A stretch of DNA of 64,000 nt from Nyssa sinensis (lineage: Eukaryota > Streptophyta > Magnoliopsida > Cornales > Nyssaceae), in contig CM018033.1 in NCBI GenBank assembly GCA_008638375.1, positions 14,921,763-14,985,762 on the forward strand, written 5' to 3'. Under the pieces are notes generated by a model. It was not told where the DNA came from. It saw only the letters and a list, made by a program, of their open reading frames with translations, and made no database searches. Of the stretch, positions 13,093-24,995 are shown in pieces. Positions within the stretch are counted from its first letter, which is position 1. Each line of letters starts with the position of its first letter. Made by a program: the position numbers and the translations under genes.

Positions 13093-13912
13093 ATATAATA
13101 ATCCAAAAATAGCAATCAAGAAAGAAAAAAAAAATAGGCTTTTAATGATTTTTAAAGGAATAATGTTATATATAACTGCTTTTTTGTTATGTTTAACATT
13201 TTCATTTTTGAATCTTTTCTACTAAATATTCAACTTAAAGAATAAATAGGTACATAACTTTTTTAACAACTCAGTATATGATCTTTCAAGTAAACTAATT
13301 CGATGGAAGATCAATCCAACCATCTACTAACAAGAACCCAATTATAGTCAGAACAACATCCCATATAAAGTAGCTCTAGGAAAAAATGACATCCACTAAA
13401 ATTCGACTTGACGACCTCAGAGACAAATCCCTAAATTACTCTCTACCGCTACCGCCAACTCGGCACCCATAACTTGGAACTATGCATAGATATTCGGAAA
13501 GAAAGTAACTACGATTCCAATCTCAACTAAAATTTTCTTTTTGGGCTTAATCAAAGTTAGACCAATCCTAGAATCAAGAGACCTTATCAAAGTTGCACAC
13601 ATTTAGCCTCTTTTGCTTCTGGCCCCACAGAAAGCTACCAAAAAGAAAGAAACAAGAGCAGTGAAATAAGCTAAAACAGACTAGGCATTATTATTATTAT
13701 TGAACTTCTTTTTTTTTTTATCTGTTTCGAATACACATAACGAATGGGCTGGCTGCTTCCTACCACTCTACCCCATATAATTGAATAGATATGGAAAAAA
13801 GAATTATAACAAAACTCTTCACCTAAAAAGAGACTGATTCAACAGTGGGCAGGAATCGGCTCCCATGGGTTTCGCGTTAGTCCTTTTACCACGAAAACTG
13901 TGCTCAAATCTA
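13093..13912 (-). other. MUR4 3' UTR and downstream DNA
   Basis: The segment next to the stop codon (about 13690-13912) is the probable 3' UTR. The remainder shows no gene. The polyadenylation site was not located with certainty. Confidence 0.4.
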
Positions 13913-14154
13913 TTACGAACCCATCACCGGAGGAGTTCCATACCCATTCGAATGCGACTTCTGCCATCTCCACGCGATCTGCAAACTCTCTTGAAGATTG
14001 GTGTACTGTGCTGTCCAGTTCAGCTCATCCCTGATCTTGGTCGGGTTGCTGAACACTTCAGCGTAGTCACCTGGCCTGCGTGGGAGGAATTCTACTTTGA
14101 TATTCACTCCTGTTGCCTTCTTACATGCCTCCACAAACTCCTTCACTGATCTAC
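13913..14154 (-). CDS. MUR4: MUR4 coding exon 10 and stop
   Basis: Begins inside Gly338 and encodes [20 protein letters not shown] ... [19 protein letters not shown], ending with a stop codon at 13915-13913. The C-terminal tail after WRWQK is short and variable, as is usual in the family. The 3' UTR continues left; an AATAAT-rich stretch near 13687-13701 on the minus strand may serve as polyadenylation signal. Confidence 0.95.
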
Positions 14155-16923
14155 CTGATCATGGACAAGGAAAAACATGTTTTCAGGAACAGTTTTCTAT
14201 AAGCATTTCAAAGTTATACTCGAATGAAAACAGAATACAACACCTCTTCCTGTGCCAACATTGTAGATTCCAACTTTCCGAGGCTCTGCCTTCTCAAGAG
14301 CTTTCACATGAGAATCAACCAGATCAGTAACATCAATGTAGTCTCGTATGCAAGTTCCATCCGCTGTTTTATAGTCTGTTCCTCTAACCTGCATTGGAAC
14401 CAAAACATAATTAGATTAGCAAATTTCAGCTGTATTGCACACATTACCATAGATATAAAACACACAGACTCGGGGCTTGTTTACAACGCAGGATTGTTCA
14501 TTTTCACATTATCAGGAGTTACAATTCCCATGACCATCCTAGTTCCCACAAAACGAAACAGTTCTGATCCACAAAAACATGGTTGGTCAATATTCAGGGG
14601 CATTTTTATGATTTAAAAAATTGGCAGATGAGGTACTTTTGCTAAAAGTAGCCAGGAGTGCAGACCTTGGGAATTTTAATTCTCCGGGGTCTGCAGTGCA
14701 GACCCTTACTAGATGGCATTTTCAAGTGAAAATCATGTTTATTAATTCATATACCACCATCTGGTTTTCTTCTAACATAACAAAAGTAATTTCCAAATCT
14801 GAATTCATGCAAATTGTTGAATTATGGGTAAGCTGTGGCAAACTGTCTAATTTTAACGGCCATAATATTTTTCTGAAACTAACAGTAGTGCTATATTTCC
14901 CAAATTTCTATCTCAAATATTGTGGCATTGCATTTTTGACTTGAATCATGTAATTGATGTGGCATAATGATGCACTGCCACATCATTTGGGTTGCAAAAT
15001 TTGGGATACAACCTTGGGAAGTGTAGCATTGCTCAAAAATTAAGAGGAGAGAGATCAACTAATTATCATTTCTCAAGAATCCTCCTGTTTGAGTTCCCAA
15101 AAAATCAGCCATACTTGATAAGAATTAATCTTTCATTCAATGTCAGCAGCACTTGTGAATAGGAATGAAAAAGAAGTATATGCCAAGATTCATTGATGCC
15201 ATTGTAAAGAGGATAGGACCAAGGATCAGAAATCAGACCTTAAGCCCAGGAATAATTCCTCGAGCTGCATCAAAACAGGCACCAGATATCCTTCCATGTT
15301 CGCGCAATTCTGGTCTGGGAGCTTCTCCTAATCTTCCTTCTGGATCGGAACCAATAACATTGAAGTATCTGAATTTTTTCAACAGAAGAAATGAGTCCAA
15401 AGCAATCTGAGTGAATGATTACACTAATCATTATCAAATTAAAAATTGGAAAACCTACGATCACAGTAGGTCTTGAACACTTGTGGTCAGGCAGCTGTTC
15501 CCAAAGCATTGAATTTGAATTTAAATATGGCAGGGTCTTATATCCGGATTTGATCAGATATAAATGTTACTTTTCACAATGGATTTGACAATTTACTGTG
15601 CCACTAGGATGACTCAATCAAAAGAAGAAAGTCGGCATTAACTTGTGGGGTTAATATGCCTTCTTAAGAAATTGAATATACTAAAAATGTTGATAAACGA
15701 CTGATTTGGAGAACCACTAAAAATGTAAAGGCAATTTTAAGTTCAGATATAAGTTTGACAGTAATATTTCGAGTTGGACTTGGCTTTGGCTCCAAGCTTG
15801 AAAGAAACTAAAAATTATTCTATGTTACAGAAGTTGGTTGACTCAATTAATGGACAACGGACATTATGGGAGACATTACTAATAAGACTGTTGTCCTGTT
15901 AAAAGAAAAAAGCCTCGTGAAGAGCATTTTCAGCCAGAAAGTGGTTCACATAGCAACATACAACTCCCATGGCTTGCAGCAAGTATGTAGTCAATTTTTT
16001 TGGGTATGTTCATTGTGTGGATATCCTTTCCTTTCTACTTGCACTAGAAAGAGAGAAATTTAAAAAAAAAAAATTATATGAATGTCCTCGTGAAAACTTA
16101 AAACTAGCTGAAAAAAATTGTGTGAGAATACTAAAGATAAGTAACATTATGACAATTTCAATAAAAAAATATTCACAATACGATTTTGAAATATAAGAAT
16201 ATATACCTTAAGATCATGACAGCCATGTCCACGTTTTTATGGAAATCCAGGATGATATCTTCTGCCATCTTCTTGGCTTTTCCATATGGATTAATAGGGA
16301 GCTGCATTTATGGCAAAATAGGAGATGAGTTGTTTTGCAATACAACTTTAAACACATCAAACCAGGTAGTATCAAACCAATCTCGTATCTCGTCACCACA
16401 AGCAGATAAACAACCCATAATATTGTAGACTACATAGGCAGAACAGTTTTAGAGCCTCACCTGAGGAGTTCCTTCTGTAATGGGCATCTTTTCAGGCTCT
16501 CCATATGTTGCGCATGTACTAGAATATATCAATGTCTTCACACCATGTGCTGCCATCGCCTCTAATACTACAAGGGTATTTGATGTAATATTGTGATAAT
16601 ACCTGTATTGTCATTATATATAAAGAAAATAATAAGCAAAGAAAAACAGGACAGGGCAACTTCCACACTCCAAATGTCTCATGCAAACAAACATGGACTA
16701 AAACAATAAGGCAATAAATTCAAAGTGGTTAAAAAGACAGTAGATTCTTAAAATTGTTTCTATTGTATCCTAGAGAAAATTCAATACATTTTCCAGATCA
16801 ATCAGAAAACTATAATGTAAAACTTATGCATCCACCAAGTATTAAACTATTAAACCTTATTATTTTAATAAAAAAATTCAATATCACAGGCTGCCAATAA
16901 CTCAATACTAACCCACCTCCATC

Positions 16924-16954
<31 letters not shown>

Positions 16955-19900
16955 AAAAACACAAAAAAAAAATTGTAAAAACGATCTTTATTGAGATTAG
17001 ATATCAAAACAGAATCTTCTCCAAAGAATTGTATTCAGTACTTCTCTGGTGCCGCCATATCTGAATGACTTTCAAAGTCCCACTATCTGATTCATTGTTT
17101 GCTTGCTTAATCTTGCTATTTAGTTATTTATTCACTTTTGGTAATGTGGGCAATTATTTTGGAAAGCAAGAAAAGCCAAAACATTTTCTAGTTCAATCAA
17201 AAATTATAATCTATAACTTACGCCTCCACCGAGTATTAAACCTCAGGGTAAATTACACTGACCTCTCCTGGGTTTCTGACAATTACACTGACCACCCATG
17301 AAGTTTCTAAAATTACAATGATCTCTCCTACTTTACTTAACAATATACAAATATCCCCCTCCAGTCAAAATTTTTAATCAAAATGACAAAACTACCTCTT
17401 TTTATTTTTTGAATTTTGACCAATTTATTTCTAATGTTTTTAAAAAAAAAAATTTAGTTTGACATAAAAATAAATTTAAGGTATTAATCAATATTTATTT
17501 TGAAAATGAAAAAAAATTCAAAAAATGGTCAAAATTTAAAAATTGAAAAAAATAATAATAAAATGAGTAGTTTTGTCATTTTGAAGAATAAAAAATAGAC
17601 TGAAGGAGGGTATTTGTATATTGTCAGGTAAAGTATGAGAGGTCAATGTAATTGTCAGAAATTTCAGGGAAGTCAGTGTAATTTATCCTAAACCTTATGA
17701 TTATAATTGAAAATTTAATATTGCAGACATTATGTGAATAACTCTCCCACCCCCCCGTTAAGATAAGGCATCGAAACCGAATCTTCCTTGAAGAATTGTA
17801 GCCTAGTACTTCTCTAGTGCAAACATATCTGAATGAATTCCAAAGCCCCAATATCTAATACATTTTTTACTTATTCAGTCTTGATATTTAGTTATTTTTT
17901 CACTTTTTTTTATCAATAGTTATTTATTCACTTTGGCTAATGTTGGCAATAATTTTGCAAAGCAGAAAAGGTAACTAAACTTTCATTACCTTGTTTTTCA
18001 CTTTAATGATTGAGAAAAAAGAAAAGTGCAAATTTTATGTCATCAATTTTCAAAGCAAGTATGGCAAAAGAGAGAAGCCTAGAAACCAATACCTTATAAA
18101 ATTAAAAATATGGAAAACATCATACAGGGCAACAATTTGGAGATAAAAGACAACCCTTGTGAAAAAAGCATACCACAATGTACGAAAGGTATTTAAATAA
18201 AATAGATATAATAATAAATCTGAAGACTTTACTTCAATCATTATCCATAGTAAGTTTACCAAAATTCAGAAGATTTTCACGAGTCATGAAAGCAAAAAAT
18301 AGAGGACTGGGAGGTTATCTTTGGAAGAGTAGTAAAAACTGTGCAGATACATGGTTCATACATAAATGTGATTGTAGAGATGGAGAAGAAGGGAGAGAGG
18401 GTGGGGGAGAGAGTAGAAAGCCCCTTGTCTGTTACAGTGGAAAAGAAACCCCTCTTTCTTACAAACAAGACCATATTATGACCCAGCCATGTCAGATATC
18501 AATAAGGTGAGGAGATGTATTCCATACATTTTTGTCACACTGAGAGACAAGTCTAACACCATCTTTTATCGTCTCCCCTAATACTTTCAAGCCTATCTAG
18601 CCATGGAAAGGCACCAACAATGTTGAGGGTAACAGTAAATTAATAGTGGTCTCCTCATGTGATGAAGATGTGTATGTGGTGGTCTCCCAACCTTGGAGCA
18701 GGAGGGGAGAGATCATAACATGACAGTGTATTTGCTCACTCGCCACCCATGTGGCAATGATTTTGTTTCTACACCATCTATAATGAATGTGTCAAGCTGT
18801 CTGCAAAGTGAGATATATGACATGTTGGATATGCCGTCAATGAACGCAACAATAGAGATGCAAGTGGCAACAGTGATGCTATAATAGGATAGTGTGATGG
18901 CCGCAATGAGATGGTGGTAGGGTATTGGTGGCAACAACAAAATAAGAATGATGGTAGTGCCCTTGGTGCCTGTATTAACAATTGAGATGGGTGATAGTTT
19001 TCTTGGCCAATACCAGCTATTAAGATTGGCAACATGCAACTCCACCGGACAGTTAGACCGGACCTAGGTCCACCCACCTCAAACCCTCAAAAAAAGAGGG
19101 GGGAGGCTTGTGTTATTTCTCCCAACACTATTCATTGGGAACAAGGCATGACCAGTTACCTCCTTAACCAATTGAGAAGTGACTATGATGCAAGACACCT
19201 TTAACGACCTTAGGAATCTGCACCTAAGGAAGGAAAAATTGTAAAACCTAGGAATCTGCACCTAGGGAGGGTAATGGAATCCACACCAATACCAAAAGAA
19301 ACAAATTATCATTCGACCAAAATCTAATTATTCATTTACAATTAGCCTATTTATAAGCAAACCATAAAAAGATAAGTAAAAAGATAAACATTTAAAATAT
19401 CAAATTTAAAATTCAAAAAGAAAATCATAGTCTTGTCCTATCCTTCAAGATCGAAGATGTATGGCTATGGACTAGTCTTTCTTGTTTCCTATCAGACCTT
19501 ACATGTAGACAACGTAAAAGAATAAATTATAAGCCATTAAAAGACAATGCAACATGTATAAATCAAATTTAAATCCAAACTAAGTTTCAAACACCCATCA
19601 TTTGACCCAACTCTATTGTATGCATTCGACACTTCTTGTGACAAAATCTATGGGGGCAAGTTAAACAAATTAACACACCCCCTTTCCACCCCTTGTGGTG
19701 ATGATGCACTGCTGATAAACCAGTAAAAGATAAACTTTACTTTTATAGGCAACATATTTTTTTCATTTTCATTAAGGCGCTCTTTTAACTCTTATTTGTT
19801 ACCGATAAAAGTGTTATTTTATAAGTACTATACACAAATGCCACCTGAGGAGGGCAAACCACTTACAAAAAGGAGACAACTCACAAAAGTAAAGCGACTA

Positions 19901-22900
19901 GTCTCCCAAAAAATTTACAAAACATGGAAAAGATTCTATTGCCCAAAAGAATAGCAATTTCAAAAAACTATCTTTGATCCTATAAGAAGACATTTATTTC
20001 CTTCAAAAATTCTTTTGTTTCTCACCTTCCATAAGCATCAAAAAAGACAAAAGTAGAACTAACCTCCAAACTTTCTCATGTTCCACCTTAACACAACCCC
20101 CCCCCCCTCTCTCTCTCCTATCCCTGAAGCAACTCCCTTACCCATGTAGCATGCATTACCCAATTACTACCAAAGCGAAAAAGCAAGGCACCCATCTCTA
20201 GCCAACAAACAATAAAGGAAGAGGTGATTAATAGTCTCTTTCTCCTTCCACACATCTCTAGCCAATAAAGGTGTAAATTTTATTTTATCCTTTAATATTT
20301 CCTAGCATTAGAAGGAAAAGTAGTAATTCCAATGTAATACAAAGAATGCCTAGCATGTTACCCATTTTTTACTTACATGTAAAGCCATTCTTAGCAAACT
20401 AGCTGCCAGCAGAAACAACTTATCAGAGGAGAACAACTTTAAAGGTTTTGGAACCAAGCAAACAAACCCAACTATAAAGGTTCCAACTTCCACGGAATGG
20501 ATCATGGACCATTCTTTTGCTATATGAGATCACATGCCATCACTAAAGTTGCATGATCGCCCACCTTGGGGGCATCAATGTTTCATGGACCAAAGCGATA
20601 GACCTTGCCCATTACCCCAACCCAAATAGGCAAGGGGCTTGGTTATAACCAAAAAAAACCCTCATTCGGCCTAGCTGGGACTAAATAACTAGCCCACAAG
20701 TCTAAATGTGCTTGGCCAATATTAACTTAATGATTATTTCGACAAAAAAGATTTACTTACTGATTTATATTAAACTCATGATTAATGAAATGAGATATTA
20801 ATAGTACTCTCATTTATTGCATTCTAATCAGGCTATATCTAGCTTTAACCTTATCCTATAAGGCTTGTGCCTGAGCCAAGGTAAGATCAAAGTCAGGGTA
20901 GACCACATCTGCCCTAGCTTTCTGCATCCACGTTCAATGATTGTCAATACCAAAATCCATCCCACAACCACTATTATCCACCTATGAATCTTTGTACCAT
21001 CTCATCCTTGAGGAGCATTCAATGAAATCACTACCTCATTTCTTAAGCAATTTTTGTTTTAGGCTTCCAAAAAAAGCCATGCTCTATTTTAATTTTATAA
21101 ACATAATAGCATGAAGAAACAAACCTTAGAGGCATGCATATTCATCACCACCATCCAACCTTAAGAGGAAAAACTTGTATCTAATATTCTAAAAAATCTC
21201 CTACTTAAACAAAAGCTCAAGCTTAAAATTCCTTAATCACACTATCCATTGCTGCATGTCAAAAGTCAATGGAAACCAGTTCTCAAAAGCCAAATGCATG
21301 CATGTGCATATGTATGTGCTTTTTTTTGTTTTTTTTTTTGGGGGGGGGGTTGCACTGTGCAGGTATGTTATAGATGTGTGTATCTATACATTTAAACTAG
21401 TATCATAGTCAAGATATGCTTACTTCAAAGGATCAAGGGTGCTTTCTCCAACATATGCAACAGCTGCAAAATGCATCACAGCATCAAATGCATTTTCTGA
21501 AAAAATTTTGTTCACCTGTAATATTTATCAAGGAAACAAGATGCACAATGCAAGTTTGATGTTCTCACAACAATAAACATCTTGAGGAGTATCTCATAAA
21601 AAAAATGTGATCAGGATACAGCATTTGCATCCCCCAAGTCAGCATATATAAACTGAAGTCTCCCGGGTCCTGGAAATAGTTCTTGTAAAATCTTGACAGC
21701 ACCTAGGTTTCCTCGAGAAAGATTGTCCTGTGACATGAGGAAATATTTTCTCCTTCAAAATCTCAATTAAGTAGGATTAACGGATTGCGGATAATTTAAA
21801 AAGGAAATATTTATATATCATTAAAGAGACATACCACTATAGTTACACGGTATGAGTCCTTCAGAAGCCGTAGTGCAGCATGAGAACCAATATAGCCAGC
21901 ACCTCCTGTTACTAAGACATGAGTAACTCCTGATTCATGATGGGAAAACTGAGACAATAGATAACAGAAACTGTGTCAGATTTCCAATGACATAAAAATC
22001 CTTTTGATTGTTGAAAAGCCACTGCAAAATAAAACAAACTTGGAATCTTACAAGAGCCACTCCAACAACACCCATTTTTAGATTCAAAATTTTCAATTCC
22101 TTTCATGTCTTCTTGGTAATCAGAGGAGTATAATTGAAATTGAGACAAATAATAATAATTGAAATTGAGATAAATAATAATGATAATTTCAATAAACAAA
22201 AATGATTAAATAATTTGTGAACTACAATAAACACTGATGAGGACACTACCACTATGTTTGGATGGAAGGAATTGGAAAGAAAGGGAAGGGAAGGAGAAGG
22301 AAGGGGAGCTTATATTATGTTTGTTTTAAAAATTAGGAAGGAAAAGGAGGGAAAGGAAGGGAAAGGGAGGGAGAGCTTAACCCTTATTTTAGCAATTTTG
22401 TTATCGCTTCAAAAGTGGGCGGAAATGGAGGGAAAGGAAAGAAAGATTTAATGAATTTTTGATAATACCAATATTATCCTTAAAATTATAAAAGTCAAAA
22501 TAAAAATGGCACATATATCCTAAGACATTCAAAGGGTATAATAATAAAATAATATAAAATTATTTCCTTTCCTTTCCCTCCTTTATCATTCTCAAACAAG
22601 ATGAAATGATTATATTAGTCTTTCCTCTCCTTTCCTTTCATTAGTTATCCAAACATAAAGGAGGGATTAGTCTCTCCTCTCCTCTCCTTTCCTTTCCCTC
22701 ATAACTGATACTCTCCATTTCTTTCCTTTCCCTCTTACTTATCCAAACGAACTGTACGTGATTTATAAAAGAAGTGTGGGTTTCTATGTTTATAAAAAAG
22801 TAACGAAGAACCGAGTGACAAAGGCAAAATGAAAAGGCAAGAAAAATCCAACTGATGGCATAATTGTTCTGCTCTTAATCAGATTTTTCCTCATTAACAA

Positions 22901-24824
22901 TATTTTATTAAATACTACATAGCTTGTAGCCTAATTTTCTTCAGAACTATTTCCATCAAGAAAGTTTATACACGTAAAACAAAGAGTAAGACCAAATTGG
23001 GGGTCATCTTTTAATTCTTCGAATTAATTTATCAGTGGAAATCATTTTGATTCAATATCTGTATGTATATATCTGTATGTATTTAATTACCCGTAAATTT
23101 AGACCAGGGGACATTATTACAAGTGCAAGTCTGTCTGTAAGCATCCATGCTTGTAAAGAAGAAATGCAAGGAGTCACATTTAATTGTCATGTGCTTAGCA
23201 ATTTCTTGAATCTTCGTGCTGATCATTTTCTTTTTGGATACCAATGACATATCTCATTGCCCTTAGTCAAATATGTTTCCACAAAGGAAAAGCTAAAATG
23301 CATCAATGCATAAAATGGACTCTTTCATAATTGTCCCAGCTGACAATGGATGCATAGACATATTTTGCATTGGTGTCTCAACTTGTCAATGTTGATAGTA
23401 AGAAATCTCCTACGTATCTTTAAAATTAATAAGCATGCACCAATTTTAGTTCTACTTTTTAAGCAGTGGCATTAAAAGCAAATAATGTTTCAAACCAGGT
23501 TTAGGTAACCCATATGATGCATTGTGAAAAATAGGAAAAGGTGTGACAACACATAATAAAAGAGGCTCAAAAGAACTTCCTTTTCAAGCATAGCCTCATC
23601 AAAGAGATGCTAATTACGTGAAAAGTGAAAACACATTCAGTTTTGTGCATTTTCTGTAGAATGATGAGAGTGATGGAAGCTCCATCCCCACCCATTAAAA
23701 AAAAAAGAAGAAAAAATCATCTATTCTTTTAACATTTCACTAAATCCATAATTCATATAACCCTGATCTAGATTGATACAGGCTTCTATAATTCCACTCC
23801 AAACCTCACCATAACATAATTAGGAAAAATAGAATCCATAATCGAAAGGATAAGCAGCAATGAACTGTTTGTTATCTTGGCAAAAAAATTGACTTCATAT
23901 AAAAATGAAACCAAATCTAGATAAATAGTACTCTAAGCATGTCCATTATATTGAAATAACTTTAACAGGGTAATGAATGAAATCAGGAAATTACAGGGCT
24001 TGGGCTGTTAAAACTTGGGGACTGTTTGAGCATGAGAATGCATAATGCTGTGAGGGCAGCAGCCAAAAGAATTTTTCCTACAAAGTTGCTCTTCTTCTTC
24101 GGGTCTGCATAATCCATGCCTACAAGCACAGAAGGATGAATAAAGCTTACAACCCAGTAAATACGTGTAAAATTTACAATATCACCCAACAAATTAATAT
24201 TATAGTCCCTAAGTAATCACAAAATATTTCAGTAACAGCATATTAAAGAAGAGGAGCTGAAAAATATAATTTGGAACAACTTAATAATTAGCTGCAGCCG
24301 CTATCCCTATGAACATTGGCAGTAGAATTTAGTAGACACTTGCGAATACATAAAAGTTTTTTGGGATTAGGGGTGGGGGGCGGTTCAACTCCTAATTTTT
24401 CAAATTTCAATTTTTTTTGGGTAGGGGAGGGGGGTGACATGGGCTCCCTTAGTCCCCCTGCCTACTAACGTGCCCTCGAATAAGGCTTCCAGGTTTAACT
24501 GAACAGATTGTAATAATTTAATTCGTGATTTACACATTTATATGATATACTTTTCAGTATGCAGATACAAACTATACACAAAATTGCTGACCGACATTAT
24601 AGTAAAAGAAAATTTTCCAAGACCAAAATTCATGATTTTTAGCCATAATTTAGTTAATTCAAACCATGGGAAAATATAATAAAAAAAAACTTTCATAATA
24701 TTGACAGAAAAAGAAAAAAAAAAATCAAATACCCGTTAAACAATAAATTGAAAGGAACCTGACCTCCTAAAGACAAAGATCTTGTAGACCTTGGCTGAGT
24801 TCTTGTCCTGCTAAAATTTAGCAT
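13913..24824 (-). CDS. MUR4: UDP-arabinose 4-epimerase (UDP-D-xylose 4-epimerase), MUR4/UXE type, ten coding exons
   Basis: The spliced product is 417 aa, close to the family's roughly 420. Known family role: a Golgi type II membrane enzyme that interconverts UDP-xylose and UDP-L-arabinopyranose with bound NAD, supplying arabinose for cell-wall polysaccharides and arabinogalactan proteins. Seen here: a short basic N-terminus with Ser/Arg repeats, then DYADPKKK and a hydrophobic signal-anchor (about residues 33-50, [16 protein letters not shown]). The Rossmann nucleotide-binding motif TGGAGYIGS spans residues 76-84. The SDR active site is YSSTCATYG (193-201) plus Y220-x3-K224 in NPYGKAKKM. Downstream family blocks are [22 protein letters not shown] and YNVGTG. 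All introns are GT-AG and all junctions keep frame (61+125+114+108+92+142+95+130+145+242 nt). The ATG at 24824 is chosen because it gives the conserved N-terminal block; an internal ATG at 24117 would lose it. No stops or frameshifts are seen, so the gene looks functional despite transposon-filled introns. Confidence 0.96.
14244..14388 (-). CDS. MUR4: MUR4 coding exon 9
   Basis: Encodes residues 290-337 ([20 protein letters not shown] ... IYNVGTGR) and one base of Gly338. The acceptor is CCAATGCAG|GTTAGAGG and the donor is GAAGAG|GTGTTG. Confidence 0.95.
15239..15368 (-). CDS. MUR4: MUR4 coding exon 8
   Basis: Completes Arg246 and encodes [20 protein letters not shown] through RGIIPGLK, the substrate-binding half characteristic of the family. 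The acceptor is AATTCAG|A and the donor is CTTAAG|GTCTGA. Confidence 0.95.
16207..16301 (-). CDS. MUR4: MUR4 coding exon 7 (YxxxK)
   Basis: Encodes residues 215-245 and two bases of Arg246. It begins [20 protein letters not shown], which contains the catalytic Y220-x3-K224. The acceptor is AAATGCAG and the donor is TTAAG|GTATAT. Confidence 0.95.
16461..16602 (-). CDS. MUR4: MUR4 coding exon 6 (active-site Ser/Thr)
   Basis: Completes Lys167 and encodes [20 protein letters not shown], then the [11 protein letters not shown] block (193-203) that holds the SDR Ser/Thr. The acceptor is AATACAG|G and the donor is CCTCAG|GTGAGG. Confidence 0.95.
16923..16975. repeat. C22 homopolymer followed by A-rich tract
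   Basis: Twenty-two consecutive C residues (16923-16944) are followed by a long A tract. The complementary G run lies on the sense strand of the MUR4 transcript, inside intron 5. Confidence 0.95.
17246..17690. mobile_element. Palindromic MITE, copy B (complete), inside MUR4 intron 5
   Basis: The ends are GGGTAAATTACACTGACCTC and, on the other strand, GGATAAATTACACTGACTTC. Inverted homology continues inward through TTTCTGACAATTACA, AATATACAAATA, CCCTCC..CAGTC and AAAATGACAAAACTAC, so nearly the whole 445 bp can fold back. TAAACCT flanks both sides and may be the target duplication. Superfamily not assigned. Confidence 0.85.
19040..21423. other. Rest of MUR4 intron 5, unrecognised repeats
   Basis: No coding sequence. 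A 17-base phrase, GGAATCTGCACCTA..G, occurs twice (about 19213 and 19251). The remainder looks like low-copy repeat filler. Confidence 0.4.
21424..21515 (-). CDS. MUR4: MUR4 coding exon 5
   Basis: Encodes residues 137-166 ([20 protein letters not shown] ...) and two bases of Lys167. The donor is TTGAA|GTAAGC at 21423. It is followed by the largest intron (about 4.8 kb, 16603-21423), which is full of repeats. Confidence 0.94.
21620..21727 (-). CDS. MUR4: MUR4 coding exon 4
   Basis: Encodes residues 101-136 ([18 protein letters not shown] ... [11 protein letters not shown]). The acceptor is GTGACAG... at 21728 and the donor is GCT|GTATCC. It is phase 0 at both ends and separated from exon 3 by a 107-bp intron. 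Confidence 0.95.
21835..21948 (-). CDS. MUR4: MUR4 coding exon 3 (NAD-binding motif)
   Basis: Encodes residues 63-100, including [19 protein letters not shown], the GxxGxxG dinucleotide-binding loop. The acceptor is TTGTCTCAG and the donor is GTG|GTATGT. It is phase 0 at both ends. Confidence 0.95.
22130..22200. repeat. Short tandem repeat, about 24-bp unit
   Basis: TTGAAATTGAGA.AAATAATAAT is repeated head to tail in MUR4 intron 2. Confidence 0.7.
22251..22753. mobile_element. GA/CT-rich foldback MITE in MUR4 intron 2
   Basis: The left end is TATGTTTGGATGGAAGGAAT, continuing as GGGAAGGGAAGGAG repeats. The right end has CCTTTCCCTC repeats and closes with TTATCCAAACGAA, complementary to the left end. 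An inner pair (TATGTTTG near 22315; ATCCAAACATA near 22648) repeats the pattern. Ends matching TGTTTGGAT...ATCCAAACA are common in plant foldback MITEs. Confidence 0.7.
23995..24119 (-). CDS. MUR4: MUR4 coding exon 2 (signal-anchor)
   Basis: The acceptor is TGCTTGTAG|GC and the donor is AGCCCT|GTAATT. It encodes [15 protein letters not shown] and then the single hydrophobic membrane anchor and KQSPSFNSP. It ends in phase 0 at codon 62. Confidence 0.93.
24764..24824 (-). CDS. MUR4: MUR4 coding exon 1
   Basis: Starts with ATG at 24824 and encodes [20 protein letters not shown] plus one base of the next Gly codon. The donor is GGAG|GTCAGG at 24763. The basic, Ser/Arg-rich cytosolic tail matches the N-terminus typical of MUR4 proteins. 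Confidence 0.9.
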
Positions 24825-24905
24825 TTAGAATATCTCTTCAATGCTAATATGTTAATAAATCAAACTTTATGCCTTGAAATCAATGATCAAGTAAGAATCC
24901 TCCTT

Positions 24906-24995
24906 GAATGCGGATTTGGCGTAATCTGCTGCAACAAACAAATAACCACTGAATGCGGATTTGATGTAATCTGTTGCAACAAACAAATAACCACT
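24906..24995. repeat. 45-bp tandem duplication in MUR4 leader, carries a 3' splice site
   Basis: Two adjacent 45-bp units, 24906-24950 and 24951-24995, differ at only three positions. On the minus strand each unit contains TTTGTTTGTTGCA followed by an AG, so the candidate acceptor of the leader intron exists twice (about 24929 and 24971). Confidence 0.85.

Larger units (their letters stand above)
16786..17970. repeat. 395-bp tandem duplication in MUR4 intron 5; second unit split by a MITE
   Basis: Unit 1 (16786-17180) and unit 2 (17181-17970 excluding the MITE) share successive blocks. These include ACATTTTC..A..TCAATCA, CACC.AGTATTAAAC, GAATCTTC, TAGTTATTTATTCAC and CAATTATTTT/CAATAATTTT. 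Unit 1 additionally has a 22-bp C run. Confidence 0.8.

Noticed and set aside
18178..19077. Several ORFs of 60-110 codons
   Set aside because: All lie within MUR4 intron 5 and show no domain or conserved motif.
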